The notes beneath the pieces are model-generated. The model was not told where the DNA came from. It was given only the letters and a program-made list of their open reading frames with translations, and did not search any database. Positions 9,136-18,097 of a stretch of DNA of 32,083 nucleotides are shown piece after piece. A program made the position numbers and the translations under genes. Location of the stretch: the NCBI RefSeq assembly GCF_900167155.1, contig NZ_FUXU01000052.1, positions 1-32,083 on the forward strand. Reading direction: 5' to 3'. How positions within the stretch are numbered: position 1 is the first letter of the stretch; the number at the start of each line of letters is the position of its first letter. Source of the DNA: Enterovibrio nigricans DSM 22720 (GTDB taxonomy: Bacteria > Pseudomonadota > Gammaproteobacteria > Enterobacterales > Vibrionaceae).

Positions 9136-11058
9136 TTATTTGTTATCGAACCACAATTGACCAACACGCATTGGTGCAGGCGTCATCAGGTTGTAAGACT
9201 CAGGCATGCCTTCTGGCACGTTGCGAAGTTTCTCGTTAACAATCACAGTGTTAGGCAAGTTATTCACCGTACCAATCGCGTAGAAGTTTTCTTGAGCAAT
9301 GTTGATGATTTCTTGCATCAGCTCGTTTTGTTTCTTCTTATCCGATGTTTTGCGAAGTTCGCTATACAGCTCGATTTGCTTCTTCACGGCCGCAGGTGGC
9401 TCAACCGCAGAATCTGAATTCGGGTTCGCAGACCAGTTGTACCAGCCCAGACCAAACGTAGATTCTGGCGAGTAAGGCATGTACCAACGTGCTTCATCGA
9501 TGATGCCCACGCCGCCATCGCCGTACCATGGGATCACGTCGTAGTCGTTCGCAAAGCGCATTGAGTTTTGCAGTGAACGGTCAACAATGCGGACATCCAG
9601 CATCACGCCGATTTCACCCCAGTGTTTTTTCACCATTTCCAGGGCGTCACGGGTTTCTGGTTTCACCAGCGTGGTGCTCAATGCTTCGATACGGATACGC
9701 TCACCGTTTTCCATCAGACGGAAACCGTCTTTATCACGGTTAGTCAGGCCCAAATCATCCAGCATCTTGTTGGCTTTCTTCAGATCAAAGTCGGTGTACT
9801 GGGTCGCAAACTCTTCGCTGTAGAAAGGAGACGATTCAAGCGGTGCCGCTTGGTACGGTTCTACTGAACCACCAAAGATGGTTTCACTGATGTCCCAGCG
9901 GTCAATCGCGTAAGACAGTGCAATACGGAAATCTTTGTTCGAGTAAAGCTCACGCTTCACAGGATCTTTTGCGTTTTGGTTCAGACCCAGTACCAGCACG
10001 TTCATGCGGGTTTCCGGACGCAGCATCACTTTGTAATCCGATTTTTCTGCGTTGCTAAAAGTAATTGGACGGTTTGCCGCGTTATCAATGTGGCGAGATT
10101 GGAAGTCTGTTTTACCTGCAACTGCACGAAGCAACATTTCTTCTTTGTTTTCAGAGAAGGTCCACTTCACGGAGTCGATATATGGCAGTTAGTTACCCGC
10201 AGTATCAACCTGCCAGAAGTATGGGTTACGTACGTACTCTGCAAACGGCGCGTTTGCTGATGGTGGCGTTTCTACAACCCACGGTGCCATCGTTGGGCGA
10301 TCAGCGTTCGCGTAGAACGGGGTAAAGTAGTGTGCTGGACACTTCACTTCATAGTATTCGCGCCATGAAGAGAAGCCTTCCGCTTTCGCTTCTTTCTCTA
10401 CGTTTGCGTTGAACTGAGGTTGGAATTTAGAACAGTAGGCTTTGTTAAACGCTGCGATGTTAGAGCCGTCAACACCCGCCAATTGACGAATGAACAGACC
10501 GTTTGGCTCAGTCAGAGAAATCTTAACCGCATGTTTATCAACGGCTTCTGCTTTTGCAGATGAGTAATCTTTGAAGTAAAGCGGACGGTTACCCGCGTGG
10601 TTAGGATCACCCAGAACGTCGTTCACGTAGTAAACGATGTCATCTGCGGTGAAGTCAGAACCATCTGACCATTTCATGTCTTTACGCAGGAAAATGGTGT
10701 ATTCTGTTGCTTCTGCGTTTGACTCGTAACCTGTCGCTAGGCTTGGCTCAACATCTGTGTAGGTGTGGTTAAAAGAGAACAGGTTGTTGTTACCCAGAAT
10801 GCGCATGCGGTGGCCGTTATCGCCCCACAGGCCAACAAGATTCATCGTACCACCGTATTGACCAACGGCTTCAAATGGCGTCACTACCAATGGGTCGCTT
10901 GGCAGACGTTGTTCAACGGAAGGCAATTTACCTTCTGCTACCAGCGCTTTCAGATCTGGTGCTTCGTTGAACTGAGCAGCGAATGCTGGCGATGCCAGCA
11001 GCGCGGCGATGGAAGCGGCAAGTAGGGTGCGCTTGCGAGTTTGGATATTACCTTTCAT
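9136..11058 (-). pseudogene. ABC transporter periplasmic solute-binding protein (SBP family 5), nonsense mutation
   Basis: Periplasmic receptor of the importer encoded next to it. The frame starts at 11058 with GGAG 8 bases upstream and encodes a Sec signal peptide ending ASPAFA. The full frame is 640 codons, longer than DppA (about 535) and like oligosaccharide-type family 5 receptors. An in-frame TAA at 10189-10191 (codon 290) interrupts it; on either side the protein reads VDTAGN-stop-LPYIDSVKW, where homologues typically carry GNQLPYID, so CAA to TAA is the simplest explanation. The frame continues undamaged to 9136. Unless the stop is suppressed, only a 289-residue half-protein is made and import should fail. 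Intact parts are 10189-11058 and 9136-10188. Confidence 0.9.
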
Positions 11059-11090
11059 TGGGTTCTCCAGGGAGTTTTATATGTAATTGT

Positions 11091-12817
11091 TTAATTTTGT
11101 TTTTCTGAAATAACTGACACTAACCAGCGGCTTTCTCCCTGCGGCACATTGCCGTAGATGATGGGCACTGCTGCTTGTGCAAAACAAAGATTCGTATTTG
11201 GCGCACAAGGCATAACGTCATAGCTGCCTTGTCCTTCGTGTAGTTGAATGTCGCTGCTGTACTCGTGGCCCGCGATGCGTGCGCTTTGGCGGTTCTCACG
11301 CGCACCAATGCATTTCACCCAGGTGTCGACGGCATAACCGGACATAATGAATTCAAACGCTGTGTCAGCATCAATGTGGTGAGCGCGCCATTCTTTACCG
11401 CCCTCCATCCATTGTTTAGTCGTCACGGTGCAACCCGAGAACGGGCTCCACGTGGTAATCAGGGTGTTTTCGACAAGTTCACTTTTCAGCAATGCCGTAC
11501 GAAACAGCCACTCGCCCGTTTCTGGATGTTTACAGGCCATGATGTTGTCACCCATGAAGCCCTGCTCAATCCAACGCAATGCTTCAACAGAAAAACCGTG
11601 CGCTGATGAGTATGCAAATTTGAGGTATTTATCGTGGCTGTTACGCAACTCTGCCGCGCTCGGCGCACCAGAAAGCAGGAAACTTGTGCCATTTTGGCGT
11701 GTAATAATTTGGCGGTTTTTTTCCAGCAATTGCATGCCATCGCTATGAAGCATTTGGTTTTCTTTTTCTTGCCAGAATGGGTGAGAGTTCGGTAGGCGTA
11801 CCGCAGCAAAACCTTTAAGCGCCAACAACGGTGACATTGGGCTGTTGTAGATTTCGCTCATGATGAGGTTCGGGTAGCGATACCCCACGCTCAGAAGACC
11901 ATCTGAAATGATCGGTTGTTGGCTCCACCAACGGATGTTGTTCGCCCACAAGGTTTTCATGTCAGCAACGCTCAAACCGACATTTTTCAGTGCCGCGCTG
12001 TAGCATGCCAGTTCACTCCACACGCCCGCCGACGCAAAGCGATAGGTCATTGAGCGGCCGTATGCGACTGATGCGCCGTTGCTGCCCACCCACAGGGAAA
12101 AGCACTTGGCAAACAAAGCTGCACGATGAATAAAGAGTTGTGCGTACTCGGCCAATACCGAAGCGTGACGATCGACGACGCCATTTACCCAACGTGCGAA
12201 CACCAAGCCGTAATAATGGAAAGCAAACGGGTTGTAGTAATCCGTACAGCCACTACGACCATCGCGATACCAGCCTTCGGCCAGGTACATATCATCGATT
12301 TCTTTCAGGTCGTTTTTCAGCACATCGGCATCAAAGCTCACGCCGATGTGGCGAAGTGCCAGTTGTTGTTCGGGATTTGAATGTAAGATGCTGCCTGCAA
12401 CCAACGTACGGTATTGGCTTGCCCTTCTTCAGACATTGCGCGGAAGAACACCGCTTCATGGTCAACAATCGCCAGTGCAATCGCCGACATTTCAACGCAA
12501 CGCTGGTTGTAGTCAGTGACATCACCCCAGTAGGCAGGATGTGCAGGATTAACGCCGTTTTCGACCGCATCACGCAGCGTGCTCAGCACCTCAGGTTTCT
12601 CAGAGGCCAATGGCACTGCCGCCCAAAGCAAACGGGCAATGCCTTCAAGATTCTGTGCACGGTCATCAAAATGTGCGCGGTTTGGGGAATCAGCCAAAGC
12701 GGCTTGTTCAGGCAGAAACGCTTTCATGTGCTGGCCAATCAGCGCAGCCAGCACCGAGACAGTTTCATCACGATGGGTGAAGGTTGCATCAGCGGCAAAT
12801 TGGTTGAAAGCGTACAT
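11091..12817 (-). pseudogene. DUF2264 family protein (putative glucuronidase-type glycosidase), frameshifted
   Basis: DUF2264 proteins are alpha-helical-barrel carbohydrate enzymes; I believe some are placed in CAZy GH154 as beta-glucuronidases, but I hold that only moderately. No signal peptide is seen, so it is probably cytoplasmic and acts on imported oligosaccharides. The N-terminal part runs through WLQAASYIQIPNNNWHF, then leaves frame; the C-terminal part resumes with LALRHIGVSFD one base out of phase and continues to 11091. Family members have about seven more residues here (NNW..F..V.VNLAL), and the remaining sequence holds a single TGGCACTTC at 12353-12361 that both ends could share. 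A 28-bp deletion between direct repeats fits both the missing residues and the shift. The start at MYAFNQF (12817) is preferred over 12838. First gene of the transport/lyase unit. Confidence 0.8.
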
Positions 12818-12871
12818 CTTTTTTAATTCCACAATCATTAGATGGAATTATTTAAACGCTTTTCTCTTATT

Positions 12872-12890
12872 TTCAAAACATATTTTCATT
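12872..12890 (-). promoter_or_regulatory. KdgR-like operator upstream of the DUF2264/ABC/PL8 unit
   Basis: AATGAAAATATGTTTTGAA matches the KdgR consensus AATRAAAYRNYRTTTYATT at 14 of 19 positions by my count. It lies about 55 bases before the start of the first gene, in an AT-rich stretch expected to hold the promoter. It is the weakest of the five boxes and is credible mainly because of the others. Confidence 0.4.
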
Positions 12891-12949
12891 TTTAAATTCG
12901 ACTGGATCATGTTTTTGTTTAAGTCACTTCTAAAAGTGTGATCCAAGAG

Positions 12950-14281
12950 CTATTTCATAATGAATATCGGTGACTTACCGCGAAGTATCAATGCCGCCAT
13001 TTGCGTCATTTTCTCTTTGGTATGCGAGAAAAAATGGGCATATGAGGGGCACAGATAATGCACAGGGAACGACGCATCACCATCAAAAACGAAACGGTGT
13101 TTCGGACAACCGCCATGACAGGCAAATCGCCACGCACATTTCTCGCATTTATTGCTGAGGTGCGCGGTTTTAGCCAAACCAAACGCCCGATTTTCGACGC
13201 TGTTCCGAATCGTACGTAACGTTTCGCTGTGAACATTGCCCAGCTTATGTTCTGGATAAACATAATGGTCACAGGCATACACATCCCCGTTTGATTCTAT
13301 GGCGAAGTTACTGCCGCATTGTGGTGCGTGAGAACAGAGTGTCGCGGGGTATCCCAAATGGCTCGCCAAGGTACTGTCGAACATTTGCACGAAAACACGC
13401 CCGACGTCGCGCGTTACCCAAAGATCGAAGATATCTGTCAGGAAATGGCCAAACTGTGCAGCTCCCACAGACCAAGGCGTAACGCTGGCTTCTTTTTCGT
13501 CAGGGAGAACCAAATTCAACCCACTTGAAGCGCAGTTGGATGCCCTTTCCACCAAGGGAATAAACTGTAAAAACTCGCTCCCCGTGCTAATGAGAAATTC
13601 GTAAACCTCACGGGGGTAATTCGCATTTTCGTTGTGCACGACCGTCAGGGTGTTAAACCTCACTCTATGGCGTTTTAACACATCGATTGCGGCCATTACT
13701 CTGTCGAACGTCGGCTCACCATTGCGTTTTACGCGATAGCAATCATGCAGCGCACGAGGGCCATCTATCGAAATCCCCACCAGCACCTGATAATCTGCAA
13801 ATAACTACGCCCAAGCCTCATCGATTTTTATGCCGTTGGTTTGAAACGTATTCACAACAGCGACATGCCTGCCCGCTTTCGCCAATTGCGCTGCATAGGC
13901 TTTCTGTTGCTCGAAGGCTTTTTGATAAAAAGGGATCCCCATCAGCGTAGGCTCCCCACCCTGCCAGGAAAACACCACTTCCGGCCCTTCCTGCGCATCC
14001 ATTTGCTGCTTGATATACAGAGACAAGATCTCGTCATCCATGCGCCAGTTTTGCTGCCGTTCAGGGTAGAGTTTTTCTTTTTCCAAGTAGAAACAGTAAC
14101 GACAATCCAAATTGCAAACCGATCCCGTTGGCTTCGCCATGGTGTAGCAATGGCGAGGCTCAGGCAGTTGCGACGCACGCTCCGCTAAGGTTTGATAAAG
14201 GGGGTGTAAAGAACCAGGCTCGATAGAACGAACGTTAAGCTGCTGGGGATTGTTTTTACTGCTTTGCATGGAACCACTCAT
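12950..14281 (-). pseudogene. Anaerobic sulfatase-maturating enzyme (radical SAM), nonsense mutation
   Basis: Converts the active-site Cys or Ser of sulfatases into formylglycine in the cytoplasm. The radical-SAM cluster CNLDCRYCFYLEK and the GGEP motif lie in the N-terminal half; the C-terminal half carries ISIDGP and the SPASM-type cysteines (CSHAPQC, CDHYVYP, CEKCAWRFACHGGC). The ATG at 14281 opens a 443-codon frame, close to the family's usual size of about 370-430. An in-frame TAG at 13805-13807 (codon 159) splits it; the frame continues unbroken afterwards, so CAG to TAG is likely. The N-terminal fragment keeps the FeS motif but lacks the rest of the barrel and the SPASM clusters, so it should be inactive. 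It lies downstream of a strong terminator and shares no obvious promoter with the sulfatase unit. Confidence 0.9.
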
Positions 14282-14312
14282 GTGTACATCGACGCCGCGG
14301 GACGTGAGGATC

Positions 14313-14339
14313 AAAAAAAGGCGCAACCAAAGTTGCGCC
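14313..14339 (-). terminator. Rho-independent terminator after GH112
   Basis: A perfect 8-bp stem (GGCGCAAC with GTTGCGCC, 4-base loop) is followed on the minus strand by seven T. It lies 48 bp past the GH112 stop and closes the GH88-sulfatase-GH112 unit. Confidence 0.85.
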
Positions 14340-14387
14340 CGTAAGATATGGATAATTTTGCGATTAGACTGCGTCTCTAATCACAGA

Positions 14388-16568
14388 TCAGGCATCCATC
14401 CAACGCCACTCGTAACCTTCGAGTGTGATTGTTTGTTTTTCACCCGACTTGTCAGTCACTTCCAGTTGCTGAGGCTCGCTGCTGTAGTTAACAACCGTCG
14501 CCTTCTCGGTTGCTGGGTAGTAGCACGCATCCACCAGCGCAGAATCAGACAGCCATGCATAGCTTTCGTTTTCAGACTTAGACAACCACACCAGAACGTG
14601 TTGCAGCAAACGCGCATTCGTCATAGAGAACGGCAGGTTACCCAGATACACCGAGCGGCCTTCACCGTATTGACGTGCCGTCATCGCAAGGTGCTGACCT
14701 TGTGACGCAATCACGCTCATGTCGTGCGCTTGAGAGTACACGTAGCTCAAGTTACCGAAGTCTTCTTCACCGGTCAGGCATTGCGCCAGATAGTGGTCGC
14801 CGTCCAGTTGAACAGGTTGAGCAACGCGGCCCATGGTCAGTGAGGTTTCTTTTTCCAGACCGAACACATCGCCCAGTTGGAAGAAACGGCCATTTTGCAG
14901 GTGCGCCGATGGGTCACAAATACCCAGTAAACCGCCGCCCTTGCCCACGAACTCACGCAATGCTGTCACGATTTGTGGGTTGCCCCAGTACTCGCCGCCA
15001 CTCCACGCTGAGTTTGCATCACCGGTGTTGATGATAACTTTAATGTCATCCGCGATGCCGTTAGCCAGAATGTCTTCGAAGCTAATGAACTCCACGTCAA
15101 ACGGTAAGCCCGCCAAACATTCCAGTGGGTTGTTACCCACAAGTTCCATGACATCTGGACGTGGTGGCACGTAGAAACGCTGATCTTGTGCTTGGTTTTG
15201 CAACCAAGAACGCGCCAGACCCCATGCGTTCAATACGGCAACTTTACCGCCGATTTTCGCCGACTCGGTGCCCGCGCTGTTTTGACGGTAAGTACCAAAT
15301 TCATCTGAAATCTGGGTCACATGGTCAATAAACTGAGGGAACTTGTTCGCCAGAGACAGGTAACCACCGTAACCAATGCGATCTAGTGGCTTATGCAGCA
15401 TCGCGCGACGAATCTTCACCCAGTTAGACATAGATTCAGTCACTGGGTTGTTGCCTTCGCGGAAGACATCTGGGAAGAAGTACGGGTAGAAACGCGCTTC
15501 TTTCACTTGGTCGCCAGCAGAATCGGTCAAGCGGCGCAATGCCACTCCGTCTTCAACTGCACCGACGTTAATGTCGATACCGATCTCTTGGTAACTTGGC
15601 AGGAATGGCTCAGTACCAATCCAGTGGTCGCCTTGGAACATCGCCGCTTTTTTACCTGCCGCGTGCGCCATACCCACCAATTCGCCAGCAAAATCTGCCA
15701 CGAATTTCTGAATGAATGCCATCCAGTCTAGGTAGCGTTTGCTTGGTACTTTGTAGGTGCCGTTGTAGTAACCCGCATCAACAAAGTCTTCAGGTGTCAG
15801 GCGGTAGCCGTATTTTTTTTCGAAATCATCCAGTGCTTCTGGGCTCACGGTTTCGCCGTAGCCTGTCCAGTCACGGTAGATATCTTGATTCTGTTCGTTC
15901 GCATCAATCACAAACAGGAACGCAAACGTGGTGAAGCGAACAACAGACGTATTTGGATGCTCTTCCAGCCACTGCGCAAAGTAACGCTTCAGGTGTGCAC
16001 GACACTCTGGGTGGTAAGGGTCAAGGCTGCGGATTTTGTCGCCCGTCCAGCCGTTAGTCAGTGCGTTGTACATCGACACACTGTCCCACACCTGACGTAC
16101 CATCACAGACGCGGTGTACTCATGGTATGGCGTACATTCACGCACAATCACGGTGCCGCTTTCAGCATCAAAATCCCATTGGTCAACCGAGACAACGTCA
16201 CCGGTGGTACGGTTACGCACTTCCCAGTGACGCTTAGGATCACTGTTGTTATCCAGCTCATATTTCTCTGAGCAGTAACCTTCCAGCGGCTTGATCACCA
16301 GCTCATTAGTCATGGCCGTCATTGGGAACGAAGACAAGTATTTACGGTGCAGATACTCAGGGTGCGCTTTGGCATACGCCTGATCAGCACGAACAATACA
16401 CAACACGGAATAAATGTCGCAGTCTTGCTCTGCCAGAGAATCCGGCATGGTGGTGCCGTCACTGTCACGCAGTGCATCTGCCTGCCAGCGTTTGTATAGA
16501 TCTAGAACGACTTCTTCTTGCCCGACTTCTACAGGCAGTGTCATATGGCCTTGGGTAGCGTTTGCCAT
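14388..16568 (-). CDS. GH112 1,3-beta-galactosyl-N-acetylhexosamine phosphorylase (lacto-N-biose/galacto-N-biose phosphorylase)
   Basis: Cytoplasmic phosphorylase that splits Gal-beta-1,3-GlcNAc or Gal-beta-1,3-GalNAc with phosphate into alpha-galactose-1-phosphate and the free N-acetylhexosamine. It has 726 residues, the normal GH112 length, with the signature GDHWIGTEPF holding the general acid Asp at residue 314, one residue from the position known in the Bifidobacterium enzyme. The C-terminal part has the expected Rossmann-like and beta domains, ending in EGYEWRWMDA. No signal peptide is seen. The ATG at 16568 has GAGG 9 bases upstream and lies 4 bp after the sulfatase stop, so translation is probably coupled. 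A GH112 enzyme from V. vulnificus has been reported to prefer lacto-N-biose. Galactosyl-1,4-rhamnose phosphorylases belong to the same family, so exact specificity is open. Confidence 0.92.
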   Translation of the reverse strand: MANATQGHMTLPVEVGQEEVVLDLYKRWQADALRDSDGTTMPDSLAEQDCDIYSVLCIVRADQAYAKAHPEYLHRKYLSSFPMTAMTNELVIKPLEGYCSEKYELDNNSDPKRHWEVRNRTTGDVVSVDQWDFDAESGTVIVRECTPYHEYTASVMVRQVWDSVSMYNALTNGWTGDKIRSLDPYHPECRAHLKRYFAQWLEEHPNTSVVRFTTFAFLFVIDANEQNQDIYRDWTGYGETVSPEALDDFEKKYGYRLTPEDFVDAGYYNGTYKVPSKRYLDWMAFIQKFVADFAGELVGMAHAAGKKAAMFQGDHWIGTEPFLPSYQEIGIDINVGAVEDGVALRRLTDSAGDQVKEARFYPYFFPDVFREGNNPVTESMSNWVKIRRAMLHKPLDRIGYGGYLSLANKFPQFIDHVTQISDEFGTYRQNSAGTESAKIGGKVAVLNAWGLARSWLQNQAQDQRFYVPPRPDVMELVGNNPLECLAGLPFDVEFISFEDILANGIADDIKVIINTGDANSAWSGGEYWGNPQIVTALREFVGKGGGLLGICDPSAHLQNGRFFQLGDVFGLEKETSLTMGRVAQPVQLDGDHYLAQCLTGEEDFGNLSYVYSQAHDMSVIASQGQHLAMTARQYGEGRSVYLGNLPFSMTNARLLQHVLVWLSKSENESYAWLSDSALVDACYYPATEKATVVNYSSEPQQLEVTDKSGEKQTITLEGYEWRWMDA

Positions 16569-16572
16569 GAAA

Positions 16573-18087
16573 TTAAACCTCAATACTTAATTGTACGTCT
16601 TCGCGTTTGATGCCTTTGGTTGGCAAGCCAGTGTCATAATCTCTTACGACCGGGGCGACACCGTCCGCCGGGCGAGGACGGAACAACCCCATCCATTCTC
16701 TTTCAATTTCCGGACGCCAAGGGCGACATGCCCATTCGAACGAACGGAAGGTATCTCGGATATGGTCCATATACGCCAGCAACTCATCGTGCAGGGTATT
16801 ACGAACGTCAACAAAATCTGGGTGCTCAATCAGGTTGTTCACTTCGGCAGCGTCATTCTCGCGATCGTAAAGTTCATCTGTGCCCATCAAGTTGATCACC
16901 AGCTTGTAGCTGTCTGTCACCCAACCGCGAACCGGAATAAAACCACCGTTAGAATCGTGCTCCACTTCATAGCGGTTGAACTCCACCATGACGCCGTTAA
17001 AGCCACGATCTTTTTCTACATCCAGCAAGTCGTTACCCGGCATGATTGGCGGTTGCTCGATGTGCGCCAGATTCAACAGGGTCGGCATGATGTCGATGTG
17101 GCTAACTGGACGGTCAATGACAGTACCTGCCATCTGGCCATCGGTGTTTTTGATGATCAGCGGAATATTGGCGATTTCGTCATACACGGCCGCGCCTTTA
17201 CCCCACAGTTTGTGGGCACCGTTCATTTCACCGTGATCAGAGGTATACACAATCCAGGTATTCGCCAATTCACTTTCATCGATATGCGAAAGCACGCGAC
17301 CAATCTCTTCGTCCACAAAGTCGTTGCAGCCGAAGTAAAGTGGATTGATAAAGTACTGAGAACCCACACCAGAGCCTTTCGCACGCGACCACAGACGGTG
17401 ATGCAGCGGTTTATCTTCCAGCGAATCAAACGCCGCTTCGCCCAAATCGAATTTGAAGTCTTTGAACTTCTCAACGTGTTTTGGCGGACAAGTAAACGGA
17501 TGGTGCGGCTCGTCATACGACAACACCAACAGGAACGGCTTGTCTTCACTGCGGTGCTGATCGATAAACTTCAGACCACGGTTGGTAATACGGTGGCCCC
17601 AAGTAAAGTCAGCCGTAATTTCATGGGCTTCCAGCTCTTCTGGCGTATTCAAGCCACGACGCCAAAGGGTAATTTCTTCTTCGGTCAGCTCGTTCAGGTA
17701 GTTAACACCGTCGTACCAGTACTCTGGGTGCCAGCCCGGTGGACAGATGCCCGTACCAAAGTAATCATGGCCATCTAAGTGCCATTTACCGATATAGCCC
17801 GTGTTGTAGCCTTCTGCGGTAAAAATCTGGCCCATATGGCGAATGTTGGTGCCAAGCGCAAGGTTATTCGTCCATGCACCGCTTTGGTGTGAATACATGC
17901 CAGTGAACAAACCCGCGCGAGCAGGCGTGCACAGTGGACACGTGGTATAGGCACTGTCAAAACGCACACAGGTATCGGCCATGCGATCCAAATGCTGGGT
18001 GTCCGTTGCCTGACCCGAGTAACGTTCAACCACGTTTGCGCCTTGGCTGTCGGTCATGATCAGGATGATATTTGGCGCTTTTTTCAT
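16573..18087 (-). CDS. Cys-type family S1 sulfatase, cytoplasmic
   Basis: Hydrolyses a sulfate ester, most likely on the GalNAc of imported chondroitin disaccharides. It has 504 residues starting MKKAPNIILIMTDSQG, where the Asp of MTD is a calcium ligand; there is no signal peptide, so it acts in the cytoplasm. The formylglycine motif is CTPAR with Cys53 as the residue to be converted; a second metal site is seen in YTSDHGEMNGAHKLWGKG. The ATG at 18087 has AAGGG just upstream and lies 10 bp after GH88. Since it is Cys-type and needs a maturation enzyme, the broken radical-SAM gene nearby matters: it can be active only if another maturase exists in the genome. Position of the sulfate attacked (4-O or 6-O) cannot be told. 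Confidence 0.9.
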   Translation of the reverse strand: MKKAPNIILIMTDSQGANVVERYSGQATDTQHLDRMADTCVRFDSAYTTCPLCTPARAGLFTGMYSHQSGAWTNNLALGTNIRHMGQIFTAEGYNTGYIGKWHLDGHDYFGTGICPPGWHPEYWYDGVNYLNELTEEEITLWRRGLNTPEELEAHEITADFTWGHRITNRGLKFIDQHRSEDKPFLLVLSYDEPHHPFTCPPKHVEKFKDFKFDLGEAAFDSLEDKPLHHRLWSRAKGSGVGSQYFINPLYFGCNDFVDEEIGRVLSHIDESELANTWIVYTSDHGEMNGAHKLWGKGAAVYDEIANIPLIIKNTDGQMAGTVIDRPVSHIDIMPTLLNLAHIEQPPIMPGNDLLDVEKDRGFNGVMVEFNRYEVEHDSNGGFIPVRGWVTDSYKLVINLMGTDELYDRENDAAEVNNLIEHPDFVDVRNTLHDELLAYMDHIRDTFRSFEWACRPWRPEIEREWMGLFRPRPADGVAPVVRDYDTGLPTKGIKREDVQLSIEV

Positions 18088-18097
18088 TGCGTCGCCC

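Noticed and set aside
12904-12944. Terminator after anSME (GGATCA/TGATCC inverted repeat)
   Set aside because: The arms are only 6 bp with a weak inner stem and no T-run in the minus direction.
557-13807. Stop codon readthrough or genetic recoding (selenocysteine, pyrrolysine, Trp at TGA)
   Set aside because: The interrupted genes use three different stop codons and no SECIS-like structure or recoding gene is visible; point mutation is simpler.
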